Source: Bryobacterales bacterium (GTDB taxonomy: Bacteria; Acidobacteriota; Terriglobia; Bryobacterales; Bryobacteraceae). From it: a stretch of DNA of 6,583 nt. The stretch spans positions 1 through 6,583 of the forward strand of contig PLRZ01000737.1 in the NCBI GenBank assembly GCA_003164075.1, read 5' to 3'. Below are positions 1 to 6,413 of the stretch, one piece after another. How positions within the stretch are numbered: position 1 is the first letter of the stretch; the number at the start of each line of letters is the position of its first letter. The notes below the pieces were generated by a model, which saw nothing but the letters and a program-made list of their open reading frames with translations, made no database searches and was not told where the DNA came from. Both the position numbers and the translations under genes were made by a program.

Positions 1-173
1 ACTCAGCTCGTTTCTGTCGCGAAACTCCGGCTCGTAACGGCAGAACCGCTCCCTTGCGGTCGCGGCTCGGTACGAGGTCCCATGAAATCAATGGAACCGT
101 TTCCGAGCCGCGCGCGCCAGCAAGCGGTTCTTGCCATTTGAAGTGAGTTTCGTGACAGAAACCAGCTCGTCAG
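1..173. repeat. Nested imperfect palindrome (MITE/REP-like intergenic element)
   Basis: Three pairs of inverted arms are nested here. The outer arms, 7-27 and 145-165, match at 19 of 21 positions, with core GTTTCTGTC and GAAACTC. The middle arms are 39-50 (GGCAGAACCGCT) and 123-135, with one extra base. The inner arms are 61-70 (CGCGGCTCGG) and 103-112, an exact 10-base match. As single-stranded DNA or RNA the whole stretch could fold into one long interrupted hairpin. I see no coding frame in it and no transposase, so a non-autonomous MITE, REP or BIME-type repeat is the best reading. Bases 47-70 recur, inverted, at 5176-5199, which supports an interspersed repeat family. The left boundary is uncertain because it coincides with the window edge. 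It may also act as a transcription terminator for the small gene ending at 170. Confidence 0.75.
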
Positions 174-373
174 TTTTCCCGTCCTGCAAACGGTAAGCCC
201 GTGGAATTTAAACTACCGTCCGGTTCCGTAACCCTCCTGATTTCGATCGCGGATCGGCCCCCTGCGCCGCTTGACCCGGTACTGAGCGGATTGAATTGTT
301 CCAGGGAGCGGATGGCCTCTTCGATGTGCTGCAACTCCGAGCGAAGCTCCTCCATGAGTCCTGACAAATTCAT
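170..373 (-). CDS. Small helical/coiled-coil hypothetical protein (67 aa)
   Basis: Function unknown. The first 27 residues (MNLSGLMEELRSELQHIEEA, then IRSLEQF) have a regular heptad-like spacing of L, M and I among E, R and Q, which predicts an amphipathic helix or short coiled coil. Many tiny hypothetical proteins of Acidobacteriota begin this way, in my recollection. The remaining 40 residues are Gly/Ser-rich and look disordered; they lack the basic GR-rich tail I would expect of such proteins. The start is supported by a Shine-Dalgarno-like GGAAAGAG (- strand, 387-380) six bases upstream of the ATG. There are no membrane segments or signal peptide. The TGA stop falls at the edge of the palindromic repeat at 1-173, so the C-terminus may be a truncation. 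It is divergent from the kinase gene at 630. The alternative is a chance open frame, but the helical N-terminus plus a well-placed RBS argue for a real gene. Confidence 0.55.
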   Translation of the reverse strand: MNLSGLMEELRSELQHIEEAIRSLEQFNPLSTGSSGAGGRSAIEIRRVTEPDGSLNSTGLPFAGREN

Positions 374-629
374 AAGCTGCTCTTTCCAGCAATCCAGCGA
401 TGGACAGAGCGATACTGCCGCTCCGCCTGCAATTCATCTGGCTTATTGCTTCCTGATGATAAACTCCCGGCGGGGGCGACTGGAACTAGGAAGGTGCCTA
501 GTAGAGCTATTACAGCACCGGTTCAGCGAAACACCGACCATGTCTCCGCTGGTATGAGAAAATATGGTGCATGCCCCCCAACAGGGCGGCGGCCTTGCAT
601 GAACTGTTCGCTTCCCAGGGAGGGAGATT
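374..629. other. Divergent intergenic region between small gene and kinase operon
   Basis: These 256 bases separate two divergently oriented starts and must hold the promoters for both. I find no convincing -35/-10 pair on either strand. The open frames crossing it have no conserved motif, no good ribosome-binding site and unnatural composition, so I call no gene. The only clear structure is a short hairpin at 486-501 (arms CTAGG and CCTAG, loop AAGGTG), which could be an operator or a leader hairpin of the operon; that role is speculation. Confidence 0.4.
617..626 (+). promoter_or_regulatory. Strong ribosome-binding site for the CheB/CheR kinase
   Basis: The purine run AGGGAGGGAG contains the consensus GGAGG at 619-623, six bases before the ATG at 630. 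It fixes the start of the 1253-residue protein; frames opening at other nearby ATGs lack such a site. Confidence 0.8.
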
Positions 630-3600
630 ATGGCTCGAAAGGGTCCGGCGGAGCCCGCAACGAACACCCGGCCTCAGGCGAAGAATTCACCCGCGGCGGC
701 GCCTCGGCGAAAGCTTGGCCGGAAGGTCGAACCGGAGACCGCTCCCCACCCGGTTGAGCCATCGACCCCGGAAGAACCTTGCCCTATTGTAGGCGTGGGG
801 GCGTCGGCGGGGGGGTTCGAGGCGTTCCGGGAACTCCTGCAGGCTATGCCGCCGGATACCGGCCTGGCGTTGGTACTGGTGCAGCACCTGGATCCCGGAC
901 ATGAGAGCCTGTTGGCCAAGCTGCTCTCCAAGGCCACCAGCATGCCCGTCGCGGAGGTGGAAGAGGGCATGACGGTGGAACCGAATCATGTCTACGTCAT
1001 CCCCCCGAACAAGACCATGGGGATCGGGAACGGGACGCTCCACCTGATGGCCCGCGGGGAGCCGGCGGCGAAGCACCTGGCCATCGATTACTTCCTGACC
1101 TCGCTGGCCGAAGACCGGGGCACTCGCGCGATCGGCGTGATTCTCTCCGGAACCGCCTCCGATGGAACCATCGGGCTGAAGGCCATCAAAACCGAAGGCG
1201 GCATCACCTTCGCACAAGACATCAAAAGCGCCAAGTATGACGGCATGCCGCGTAGCGCCATCGCCGCCGGGTGCGTGGATTTCGTCCTGCCGCCGGAGGG
1301 TATCGCGGCCGAACTGGCGCGCATCGGCCGGCATCCCTATCTGGGAATAGAGCCGTATCCGGGAATAGAGCCAGCGGCGCAGGCCGGGGAGGGCGATGAC
1401 GAACTGCACAAGATCTTCGCCGTCCTCCAGCGGGTGACCGGCGTGAATTTCGCCTATTACAAATACAGCACCATCAAGCGGCGGATAGCCCGCCGGATGG
1501 TTCTGCACAAGCTCGAAAGCCTAAAGCAGTACCTGCAGTTCCTTCACGACGACCCTGCCGAGCCGGCGGCCTTGTGCGAAGATATCCTCATTCACGTGAC
1601 GGGCTTCTTCCGCGAGCCGGAAGCGTTTCAGGCGCTGGCGGAGCGGGTCTTCGCCAGGATTCTCGACACCAAGCCGCCGGGCGAGTCGATTCGCGTGTGG
1701 GTCCCGGGCTGTTCCACCGGAGAAGAGGCGTACTCTATCGCCATGGCGCTGCTGGAATGCCTGGGCGACCGCGTCAGCCACATGCCCATCCAGATCTTCG
1801 GCACCGATATCAGCGCGGTGTCGATCGAGAAAGCGCGGGCGGGGGTGTACAGCGAGAGCAGCCTCGGCGATGTCTCCCAAGAGCGTTTGCGGCGCTTCTT
1901 CGTCAAAGTGGCAGGAGGCTTCCGGATCGCGAAATCGTTGCGTGAGATGTGCGTCTTTGCGCGGCAGGATCTCGCCCAGGACCCTCCGTTCTCGCGGCTG
2001 GACCTCATCAGTTGCCGCAACGTGCTGATCTACATGGGACCGGTGCTCCAGAAGAAGGTCATGGCCATCTTCCACTACGCTCTCAAGCCAACCGGGTTCC
2101 TGATGCAGGGAAAGTCGGAATCGATCAGCGGCTTCACGGACCTGTTCACGGTGATCGACCGTGAGGCCAAGATCTCTTCGAAAAAGCCGGGCGAACCCAG
2201 AGCGATTCCGGATTTGTCCGTCGCCGCGGGCTACCAGAGAGCCATGGGAGCAGCCGCCGGCAAGCCGGAAACGCAGTCGCGGTTCGACGTGCAGAGGGAA
2301 GCGGACCGGATTGTCCTCAGCCAATACGCCCCCGCCGGCCTCGTCGTCGACGAGAACCTTCACATCCTCCACTTTCGCGGGCAATCGAGCCCTTACCTTT
2401 CCCCTCCGCCGGGCGAGGCGAGCCTGGGCCTGCTCCGCATGGTGCGCCCGGAATTCGCGGTGGAACTGCGCACGGCCCTTCACCACGCGAGAAAACAGGA
2501 GATTGCCGTTCGCAGGGAAGGCATTCGGGTCCAGCGCGATGGCCACCTCTGGGACGTCTGCCTGGAGGTGGTTCCGATCAAAAGCGATCTGGGCGAGCGT
2601 TTCTTTCTGGTATTGTTCCAGGAAATGCCGGTACGCGAACCGGCCGGCCCGGAAGCGGCGGCTCCAGCACCGGCCGGCGGCAGACCGCTGTCGCAGGAGG
2701 ACGCCCGGTTGCGCCGGGATTTGCAGGCCACCAAGGAATCCCTCCAGTCGATGATCCAGGAACAGGAAGCCATCAACGAGGAATTGAAATCCGCCAACGA
2801 GGAAGCCCTTTCCAGCAACGAGGAGTTGCAATCCACCAACGAAGAGTTGGAAACGGCCAAAGAGGAGTTGCAGTCCACCAACGAAGAACTGGTCACGGTC
2901 AACGAGCAGTTAGGGAACCGCAACTTCGAGTTGGCGCAGCTCAACGACGATCTCACCAACCTGCTCAGTAGCGTCAACATCCCCATCCTGATGCTGGGCG
3001 GCGACTGGCGCATCCGGCGTTTCACCCCGCTGGCCGAAAAACTGTTGAACCTGCTGCCCGGCGACGTGGGGCGGCCCCTCGTCAACCTCCGGCCGAACAT
3101 CGATGTGCCGGACCTGGCCAGGCTGGTCACCGAGGTGGTCGACACCGTGAGTGTGCGCGAGCGGGAGGTCCAGGACCTGGGAGGCCGCTGGTATTCCATG
3201 CGGGTCCGGCCCTACCGGACCATGGACAATAAGATTGACGGCGCGGTGATGACCTTTATCGACATCGATACCGCCAAGCGAATCCATCTCGAATTGCAGC
3301 GCGAGCAGACCTTCACGGCGGCAGTGCTGGAATCGGCCGCCGCTCTGGTGATGGTCACCGACCTGGAGGGTCATATTGCCCGCTTCAACCTGGCCTGCCG
3401 CCGGCTCAGCGAGTACTCTTTCGAGGAGGTTGAGGGGAAGCCCGTCTGGGACGTGCTGGCGCCCCCCGAAGAGATTGAAGCCTGCAAACAGGTGTACAAG
3501 GAACTGGCGGAGAGCCGTTCCGCAAGAGAACAAGAAAATCATTGGGTGGACCGGAGCGGCCGGCAGCATTTGATCTCCTGGTCCAGTACGCTGGTGACTG

Positions 3601-4391
3601 AGGCCCAGGACGCCAACCGGCACCTGGTCTGGATCGGCGTGGACGTCACCGAGGCCAGGCTGGTGGAAAAGGCGTTGCAACAAACCGAGATCCTGCGGCA
3701 CAGCCAGGAGCAATTGCGGACCCTGACTGCCGGCCTGGTGGAGGCCCAGGAGGAAGAGCGGCGGCGCGTCTCGCAGGAGCTTCACGACGACATCAGCCAG
3801 AGGCTGGCGGCGCTGGCGATTCAGTTGGAAGTGTTGCATCAGGCGCACGGAATCTCGCCCGACGAACTGAACCGCAAACTGGGAGAGTTGCAGAAACAGA
3901 TGGAGGTGCTGTCGGAGGATCTCCGCCGCACTGCCCGAAACCTTCACCCCTTCATGCTGACGCATCTCGGCCTCGAACCAGCCCTGCGAGCGTACTGCGA
4001 GGAGTTCTCCAATCTAAGGAAGATTAAGGTGCGGTTGACAGCGCGTGCCCTACCCGGGACAATCCCGTCCGGAGTGGCCCTGTGTGTCTATCGTGTGGTC
4101 CAAGAGGCGTTGGGGAACGTCGCCAAGCATGCTGTTGCCAAGCACGCAACGGTATCGATCTCAGGCAACGATCATGCCTTGCACGTCGCCATCCGGGATG
4201 ACGGTCATGGGTTCGACCTGGCCCACGTGAAAGGGAAAGGGCTTGGATTGATCAGCATGGAGGAACGCGTACGGCACCTGGGCGGGACCTTTTCGATCGC
4301 GCCGAAACCCGGCAACGGCACCCGCATCGACATCCGCATACCCCTCGAAACAAACCCGGCGGCGCTCGCTACGGAATCGGGCACAGCATGA
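630..4391 (+). CDS. CheB-CheR-PAS hybrid sensor histidine kinase (1253 aa)
   Basis: Cytoplasmic multi-domain signalling protein without membrane segments. After a Pro/Ala-rich tail (1-49) comes a CheB methylesterase domain (about 50-235) with the likely triad Ser59 (GASAGG), His86 (VQHLDPGH) and Asp178 (SGTASDGT), but no receiver domain to control it. A CheR methyltransferase domain follows (about 255-510), with TGFFREPEAF at 324-333, the SAM-binding stretch VPGCSTGEEAYS at 358-369 and SCRNVLIYM at 461-469. Next are a PAS-like region (about 556-666), a coiled coil (about 690-775) with three 14-residue repeats, and two PAS domains (about 776-886 and 893-1010). The C-terminus is a NarL-class kinase: HisKA_3 with phosphoacceptor His1052 in ELHDDISQ, then HATPase_c with the N box at 1157-1167 (Asn1163), DDGHGF at 1190-1195 and GKGLGL at 1202-1207. 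All key residues are present, so both CheB/CheR and kinase activities look intact. It overlaps the response regulator by four bases (ATGA), making that its cognate partner. The methylation substrate and the sensed signal are unknown; no chemotaxis receptor lies in the window. Confidence 0.96.
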   Translation: MARKGPAEPATNTRPQAKNSPAAAPRRKLGRKVEPETAPHPVEPSTPEEPCPIVGVGASAGGFEAFRELLQAMPPDTGLALVLVQHLDPGHESLLAKLLSKATSMPVAEVEEGMTVEPNHVYVIPPNKTMGIGNGTLHLMARGEPAAKHLAIDYFLTSLAEDRGTRAIGVILSGTASDGTIGLKAIKTEGGITFAQDIKSAKYDGMPRSAIAAGCVDFVLPPEGIAAELARIGRHPYLGIEPYPGIEPAAQAGEGDDELHKIFAVLQRVTGVNFAYYKYSTIKRRIARRMVLHKLESLKQYLQFLHDDPAEPAALCEDILIHVTGFFREPEAFQALAERVFARILDTKPPGESIRVWVPGCSTGEEAYSIAMALLECLGDRVSHMPIQIFGTDISAVSIEKARAGVYSESSLGDVSQERLRRFFVKVAGGFRIAKSLREMCVFARQDLAQDPPFSRLDLISCRNVLIYMGPVLQKKVMAIFHYALKPTGFLMQGKSESISGFTDLFTVIDREAKISSKKPGEPRAIPDLSVAAGYQRAMGAAAGKPETQSRFDVQREADRIVLSQYAPAGLVVDENLHILHFRGQSSPYLSPPPGEASLGLLRMVRPEFAVELRTALHHARKQEIAVRREGIRVQRDGHLWDVCLEVVPIKSDLGERFFLVLFQEMPVREPAGPEAAAPAPAGGRPLSQEDARLRRDLQATKESLQSMIQEQEAINEELKSANEEALSSNEELQSTNEELETAKEELQSTNEELVTVNEQLGNRNFELAQLNDDLTNLLSSVNIPILMLGGDWRIRRFTPLAEKLLNLLPGDVGRPLVNLRPNIDVPDLARLVTEVVDTVSVREREVQDLGGRWYSMRVRPYRTMDNKIDGAVMTFIDIDTAKRIHLELQREQTFTAAVLESAAALVMVTDLEGHIARFNLACRRLSEYSFEEVEGKPVWDVLAPPEEIEACKQVYKELAESRSAREQENHWVDRSGRQHLISWSSTLVTEAQDANRHLVWIGVDVTEARLVEKALQQTEILRHSQEQLRTLTAGLVEAQEEERRRVSQELHDDISQRLAALAIQLEVLHQAHGISPDELNRKLGELQKQMEVLSEDLRRTARNLHPFMLTHLGLEPALRAYCEEFSNLRKIKVRLTARALPGTIPSGVALCVYRVVQEALGNVAKHAVAKHATVSISGNDHALHVAIRDDGHGFDLAHVKGKGLGLISMEERVRHLGGTFSIAPKPGNGTRIDIRIPLETNPAALATESGTA
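1338..1373 (+). repeat. 18-base in-frame tandem duplication in the CheB-CheR linker
   Basis: Two adjacent 18-base units (1338-1355 and 1356-1373) match at 16 of 18 positions and encode YLGIEP followed by YPGIEP. They lie at residues 237-248 in the linker just after the CheB domain, and the reading frame is preserved. This looks like a recent slippage duplication that lengthens a flexible connector. Confidence 0.8.
2778..2903 (+). repeat. Three 42-base repeats encoding the coiled-coil signalling helix
   Basis: Three 14-residue units follow one another: EELKSANEEALSSN (717-730), EELQSTNEELETAK (731-744) and EELQSTNEELVTVN (745-758). The second and third are also close at DNA level (2820-2850 against 2862-2892). 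Fourteen residues equal two heptads, as expected for a parallel coiled coil linking dimer subunits. This E/N-rich segment is a known hallmark of CheB-CheR-PAS fusion proteins. It probably transmits conformational change between the methylation half and the kinase half. Confidence 0.85.
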
Positions 4392-5032
4392 AGAAGCCGC
4401 GGTTGTTGCTGGCCGACGACCACACCATTCTCCTCGAAGGATTGAAGGCGCTGTTGGAACCGGAATTTGAGGTAGTGGCGACGGCCGGCGATGGCAGGGC
4501 GGTGCTGGTAGCGGCCGAAAAACACCAGCCCGACCTCATTCTACTGGACATTTCCATGCCCGGACTGAACGGCATCGAAGCCGCGCGGCGGCTGAACCGA
4601 TCGAATCCCGGCACGAAAATGATTATCCTCACCATGCATGCGGACCTCAGTTTTGTGAGCGCGGCGTTCGAGGCAGGGGTATCGGGATACGTGTTGAAAC
4701 AGTCGGCGGGGACCGAACTGGTCACGGCGCTCCACGATGTAAACAGTGGCCGGCGCTACATCAGTTCGCTGATCCTGAAACGCCTCGGCGCGGAAGCTCA
4801 CGCGTTCTTGCGGCGGACGAAAGATCTCTCCGCCGGTCTCACCTCCAGGCAACGCGAAGTGCTCCAATTGGTGGCGGAAGGACGCGTACGCAAAGAAATA
4901 GCCCAGATTCTGGGCGTCTCCGTCAAGACGGTGGAGTTTCACAAGCAGAAGATTACCGAGAAGCTGGGCGTCCACACCGACGCCGCCCTGACGGCATACG
5001 CCATCCGGCACGGGATCGCTTCGGGCGAGTAG
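4388..5032 (+). CDS. NarL/FixJ-family response regulator with LuxR-type HTH (214 aa)
   Basis: DNA-binding transcription factor activated by phosphorylation. The receiver domain (about 4-118) has the acidic pair Asp10/Asp11, phospho-acceptor Asp54 in LLDISMPG, the switch residue Thr82 in ILTMHA, and Lys104 in YVLKQS, so it should be functional. The LuxR/GerE-type HTH (about 148-212) starts at LTSRQREVLQLVAEG and contains KEIAQILGVSVKTVEFHKQKI, which includes the recognition helix. Length is normal for the family. Its ATG overlaps the TGA of the upstream kinase gene (ATGA, 4388-4391), and there is no strong Shine-Dalgarno, which suggests translational coupling and matched amounts of kinase and regulator. 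It is the obvious phosphotransfer target of His1052 of that kinase. Target genes cannot be read from the window. One small oddity is VRKEIA where S/T-N/T-KEIA is more common just before the HTH. Confidence 0.97.
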   Translation: MKKPRLLLADDHTILLEGLKALLEPEFEVVATAGDGRAVLVAAEKHQPDLILLDISMPGLNGIEAARRLNRSNPGTKMIILTMHADLSFVSAAFEAGVSGYVLKQSAGTELVTALHDVNSGRRYISSLILKRLGAEAHAFLRRTKDLSAGLTSRQREVLQLVAEGRVRKEIAQILGVSVKTVEFHKQKITEKLGVHTDAALTAYAIRHGIASGE

Positions 5033-5104
5033 GATTTTGCAGGGCGGTCCGGGCGCGCTTTTCGATGCCTTCCAGCGCGGCATCCGTGCGGACGGAACTG
5101 CGCG

Positions 5105-5232
5105 TCGAGACCCCGAACTCCCGAACGCTCCCTAACGGGGTGCCCTCTGGGCCCGGCTCTGAAAGAGGCCTCAAGCAGAGCCGCGACCGTTAGGGAGCGT
5201 TTGGGCCCACCTCCGGGAGCTCGGAGTCTCGA
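5105..5232. repeat. Long imperfect palindrome between convergent genes
   Basis: The outer arms 5105-5123 and 5214-5232 match at 17 of 19 positions, with core CGAGACYCCGARCTCCCG. The middle arms 5124-5138 and 5187-5201 are a perfect 15-base match (AACGCTCCCTAACGG). The inner arms 5154-5160 and 5177-5183 (CGGCTCT/AGAGCCG) enclose a loop containing the palindrome GAGGCCTC at 5165-5172. The right arm carries about 12 unpaired bases (5202-5213). Bases 5176-5199 are an inverted near-copy (21/24) of 47-70 in the repeat at the left edge, so it belongs to the same repeat family. It lies between the stop codons of the response regulator (5032) and the GH53 gene (5242), where it could terminate transcription from both sides. 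No T-run follows either arm, so a classical intrinsic terminator is not proven. Confidence 0.8.
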
Positions 5233-5241
5233 GCCACGTGC

Positions 5242-6413
5242 CTAACGCTTATCGAGCCCTAACACGTCCATGGCAGGCAACGGGCTGCCTTTGGAATCGA
5301 ACAGGGAATTCGCATCGGGACCGCCACCGCGTCCGCCCGTCGCGCCGGGCACGAAAGTCGCCTCCGGATGCCAGTAATTCACGCCGATGCCGTGGTGGCC
5401 GGGAGCGTCCTTCACGGCTTGGATTAATTCCGTGAGGAACTGCTTCTGGCCGTCGGGCGTCAGAGGCCACACCATGTTCTTCGCAGCCCCCGGCGAAGGA
5501 GGCGCCCCGCGCGTGGGGTAGGCCGTTTCCACCACCATCACGTCCTTGCGAAACCGCTTGATGGTCTCGCGCAGATTTTCTCGTAAGTTCTGCAGGTTGC
5601 CGTGGTAGTTCGGATAGAAGCTCTGTCCGATAACGTCGTAGGCAACGTGGCCCTTGGCCAGATGATCGAAATACCATTTCGTGACCGGCCAGTCTCCGCC
5701 GCAGTCGATATGAATGACAATCCGGACATGATCGCGAGGCACGGTCGCCGAGCGAACGCCCCGGATGCCCGCTTGCAGAATGCGGACCAGGCGGCCCCAT
5801 TGCTTGTCGTCGTCGTATGGCTCGGGCGGCGCGATGACTCGCACATCCCCCGCGAAAACCTTCACCGTGGACAGCGGAACCTTCACCTGGGCATCGGGCC
5901 ACAATGTTCCGCCCGTGATTTCATTGCCAATCTGTACAAAATCGGGAGTAGCGCCGGCGGCTTTCAGCGTCCGGATCACGTCCGCGGTGTAGGTTTCCGT
6001 CTGCTTCTCCAGAGCGTCGAAATCGAGTTTCGCCCACGCCGCCGGTTTGGGCTGTTTCTGCGGGTCCGCCCAACTGTCGGAATAATGGAAATCCAGCATG
6101 AAACTGGCGCCGGCGGCCTTGATGCGCTTGGCCAGCCTGGTGGTGTATTCGAGCCCGTTGGCGCCGTTACGCGGATCCACCCAGATGCGCAACCGGAAGC
6201 ACGTCCACCCGTGCTTCATAAAGAGGGCGATGGCGTCCCCCGGTTTGCCGTCGTCCAGATATACACCGTGCGAGCCTCCACCTGGGCCAGGCTGGAGATG
6301 TCCGCGCCCAGATAGAACGGGGCCTTGGAATTCGAAGAAGCCGCGGGCGCCGGCCGGATCGCCAGCGCCGCCATCCACATTGCCACCCACACACTCGCGC
6401 GTCTCAATTTCAT
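5242..6413 (-). CDS. Secreted GH53 arabinogalactan endo-beta-1,4-galactanase, frame-disrupted
   Basis: Glycoside hydrolase family 53 cleaves internal beta-1,4-galactosyl bonds in pectic galactan (type I arabinogalactan) outside the cytoplasm. The N-terminus from ATG 6413 reads as a Sec signal peptide: MKLRR, a hydrophobic stretch, then APAA, followed by FYLGADISSLAQVEAR. After 6270 the homology continues in another frame with VYLDDGKPGDA, FRLRIWVDP, MLDFHYSDSWADPQ, FVQIGNEITGG, GQSFYPNYHG, VVETAYP and NYWHPEA. The catalytic acid/base is the Glu of GNEITGG (codon 5922-5920) and the nucleophile is the Glu of VVETAYP (codon 5529-5527). The C-terminus (NSLFDSKGSPLPAM) looks complete. Adding one base would give a protein of about 390 residues, normal for the family. 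As written, the signal-peptide frame stops at 6216 after 65 residues. The apparent start at 6441 of the downstream frame gives a nonsense N-terminus. A weak RBS (GAAGAGA, 6427-6421) precedes 6413. This is either a sequencing or assembly error or a recent pseudogene. Confidence 0.88.
6264..6273 (-). other. Apparent one-base deletion (frameshift) in the GH53 gene
   Basis: Up to codon 6272-6270 (Arg of QVEAR) the conserved GH53 N-terminus lies in the frame of ATG 6413. From codon 6267-6265 (Gly of GVYLDDG) it lies in the frame one base back. One missing base around CTCGCACGGTG explains the shift and would restore VEAR-x-GVYLDDG. I see no slippery heptamer of the X XXY YYZ type here, so programmed -1 frameshifting is not supported. 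Confidence 0.8.

Noticed and set aside
1..173. CRISPR array or tRNA in the left repeat region
   Set aside because: The repeats are inverted arms, not regularly spaced direct repeats, and no cloverleaf with T-loop and anticodon features is visible.
482..510. Possible ECF-sigma promoter starting at GGAACT
   Set aside because: The -35-like hexamer has no matching -10 at the right distance, and it overlaps the short hairpin, so it is not supported.
687..2831. Long - strand open frames antisense to the kinase gene (for example 687-1508 and 1521-2831)
   Set aside because: They mirror the GC-rich codon pattern of the + strand gene, have Arg/His/Pro-rich translations with no family motif and lack ribosome-binding sites. 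The + strand frame has complete conserved domains.
2910..3965. 351-codon - strand open frame under the PAS and kinase region
   Set aside because: It is a shadow frame: the translation is His/Gln/Leu-rich without domains, and it lies fully opposite a well-supported gene.
4953..5174. Small - strand frame with a plausible helix (DAALEGIEKRARTALQ) across the regulator end and the palindrome
   Set aside because: It overlaps the conserved C-terminus of the response regulator and the repeat, has no homologous family that I recognise, and the helix-like part is short enough to be chance.
6255..6285. Programmed -1 ribosomal frameshifting in the GH53 gene
   Set aside because: There is no slippery heptamer and no evident downstream pseudoknot, and GH53 enzymes are not known to use it. 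A one-base deletion or sequencing error is simpler.
5602..6315. 237-codon + strand open frame opposite the GH53 gene
   Set aside because: The - strand carries unmistakable GH53 motifs and catalytic residues, while the + strand translation has no recognisable features.
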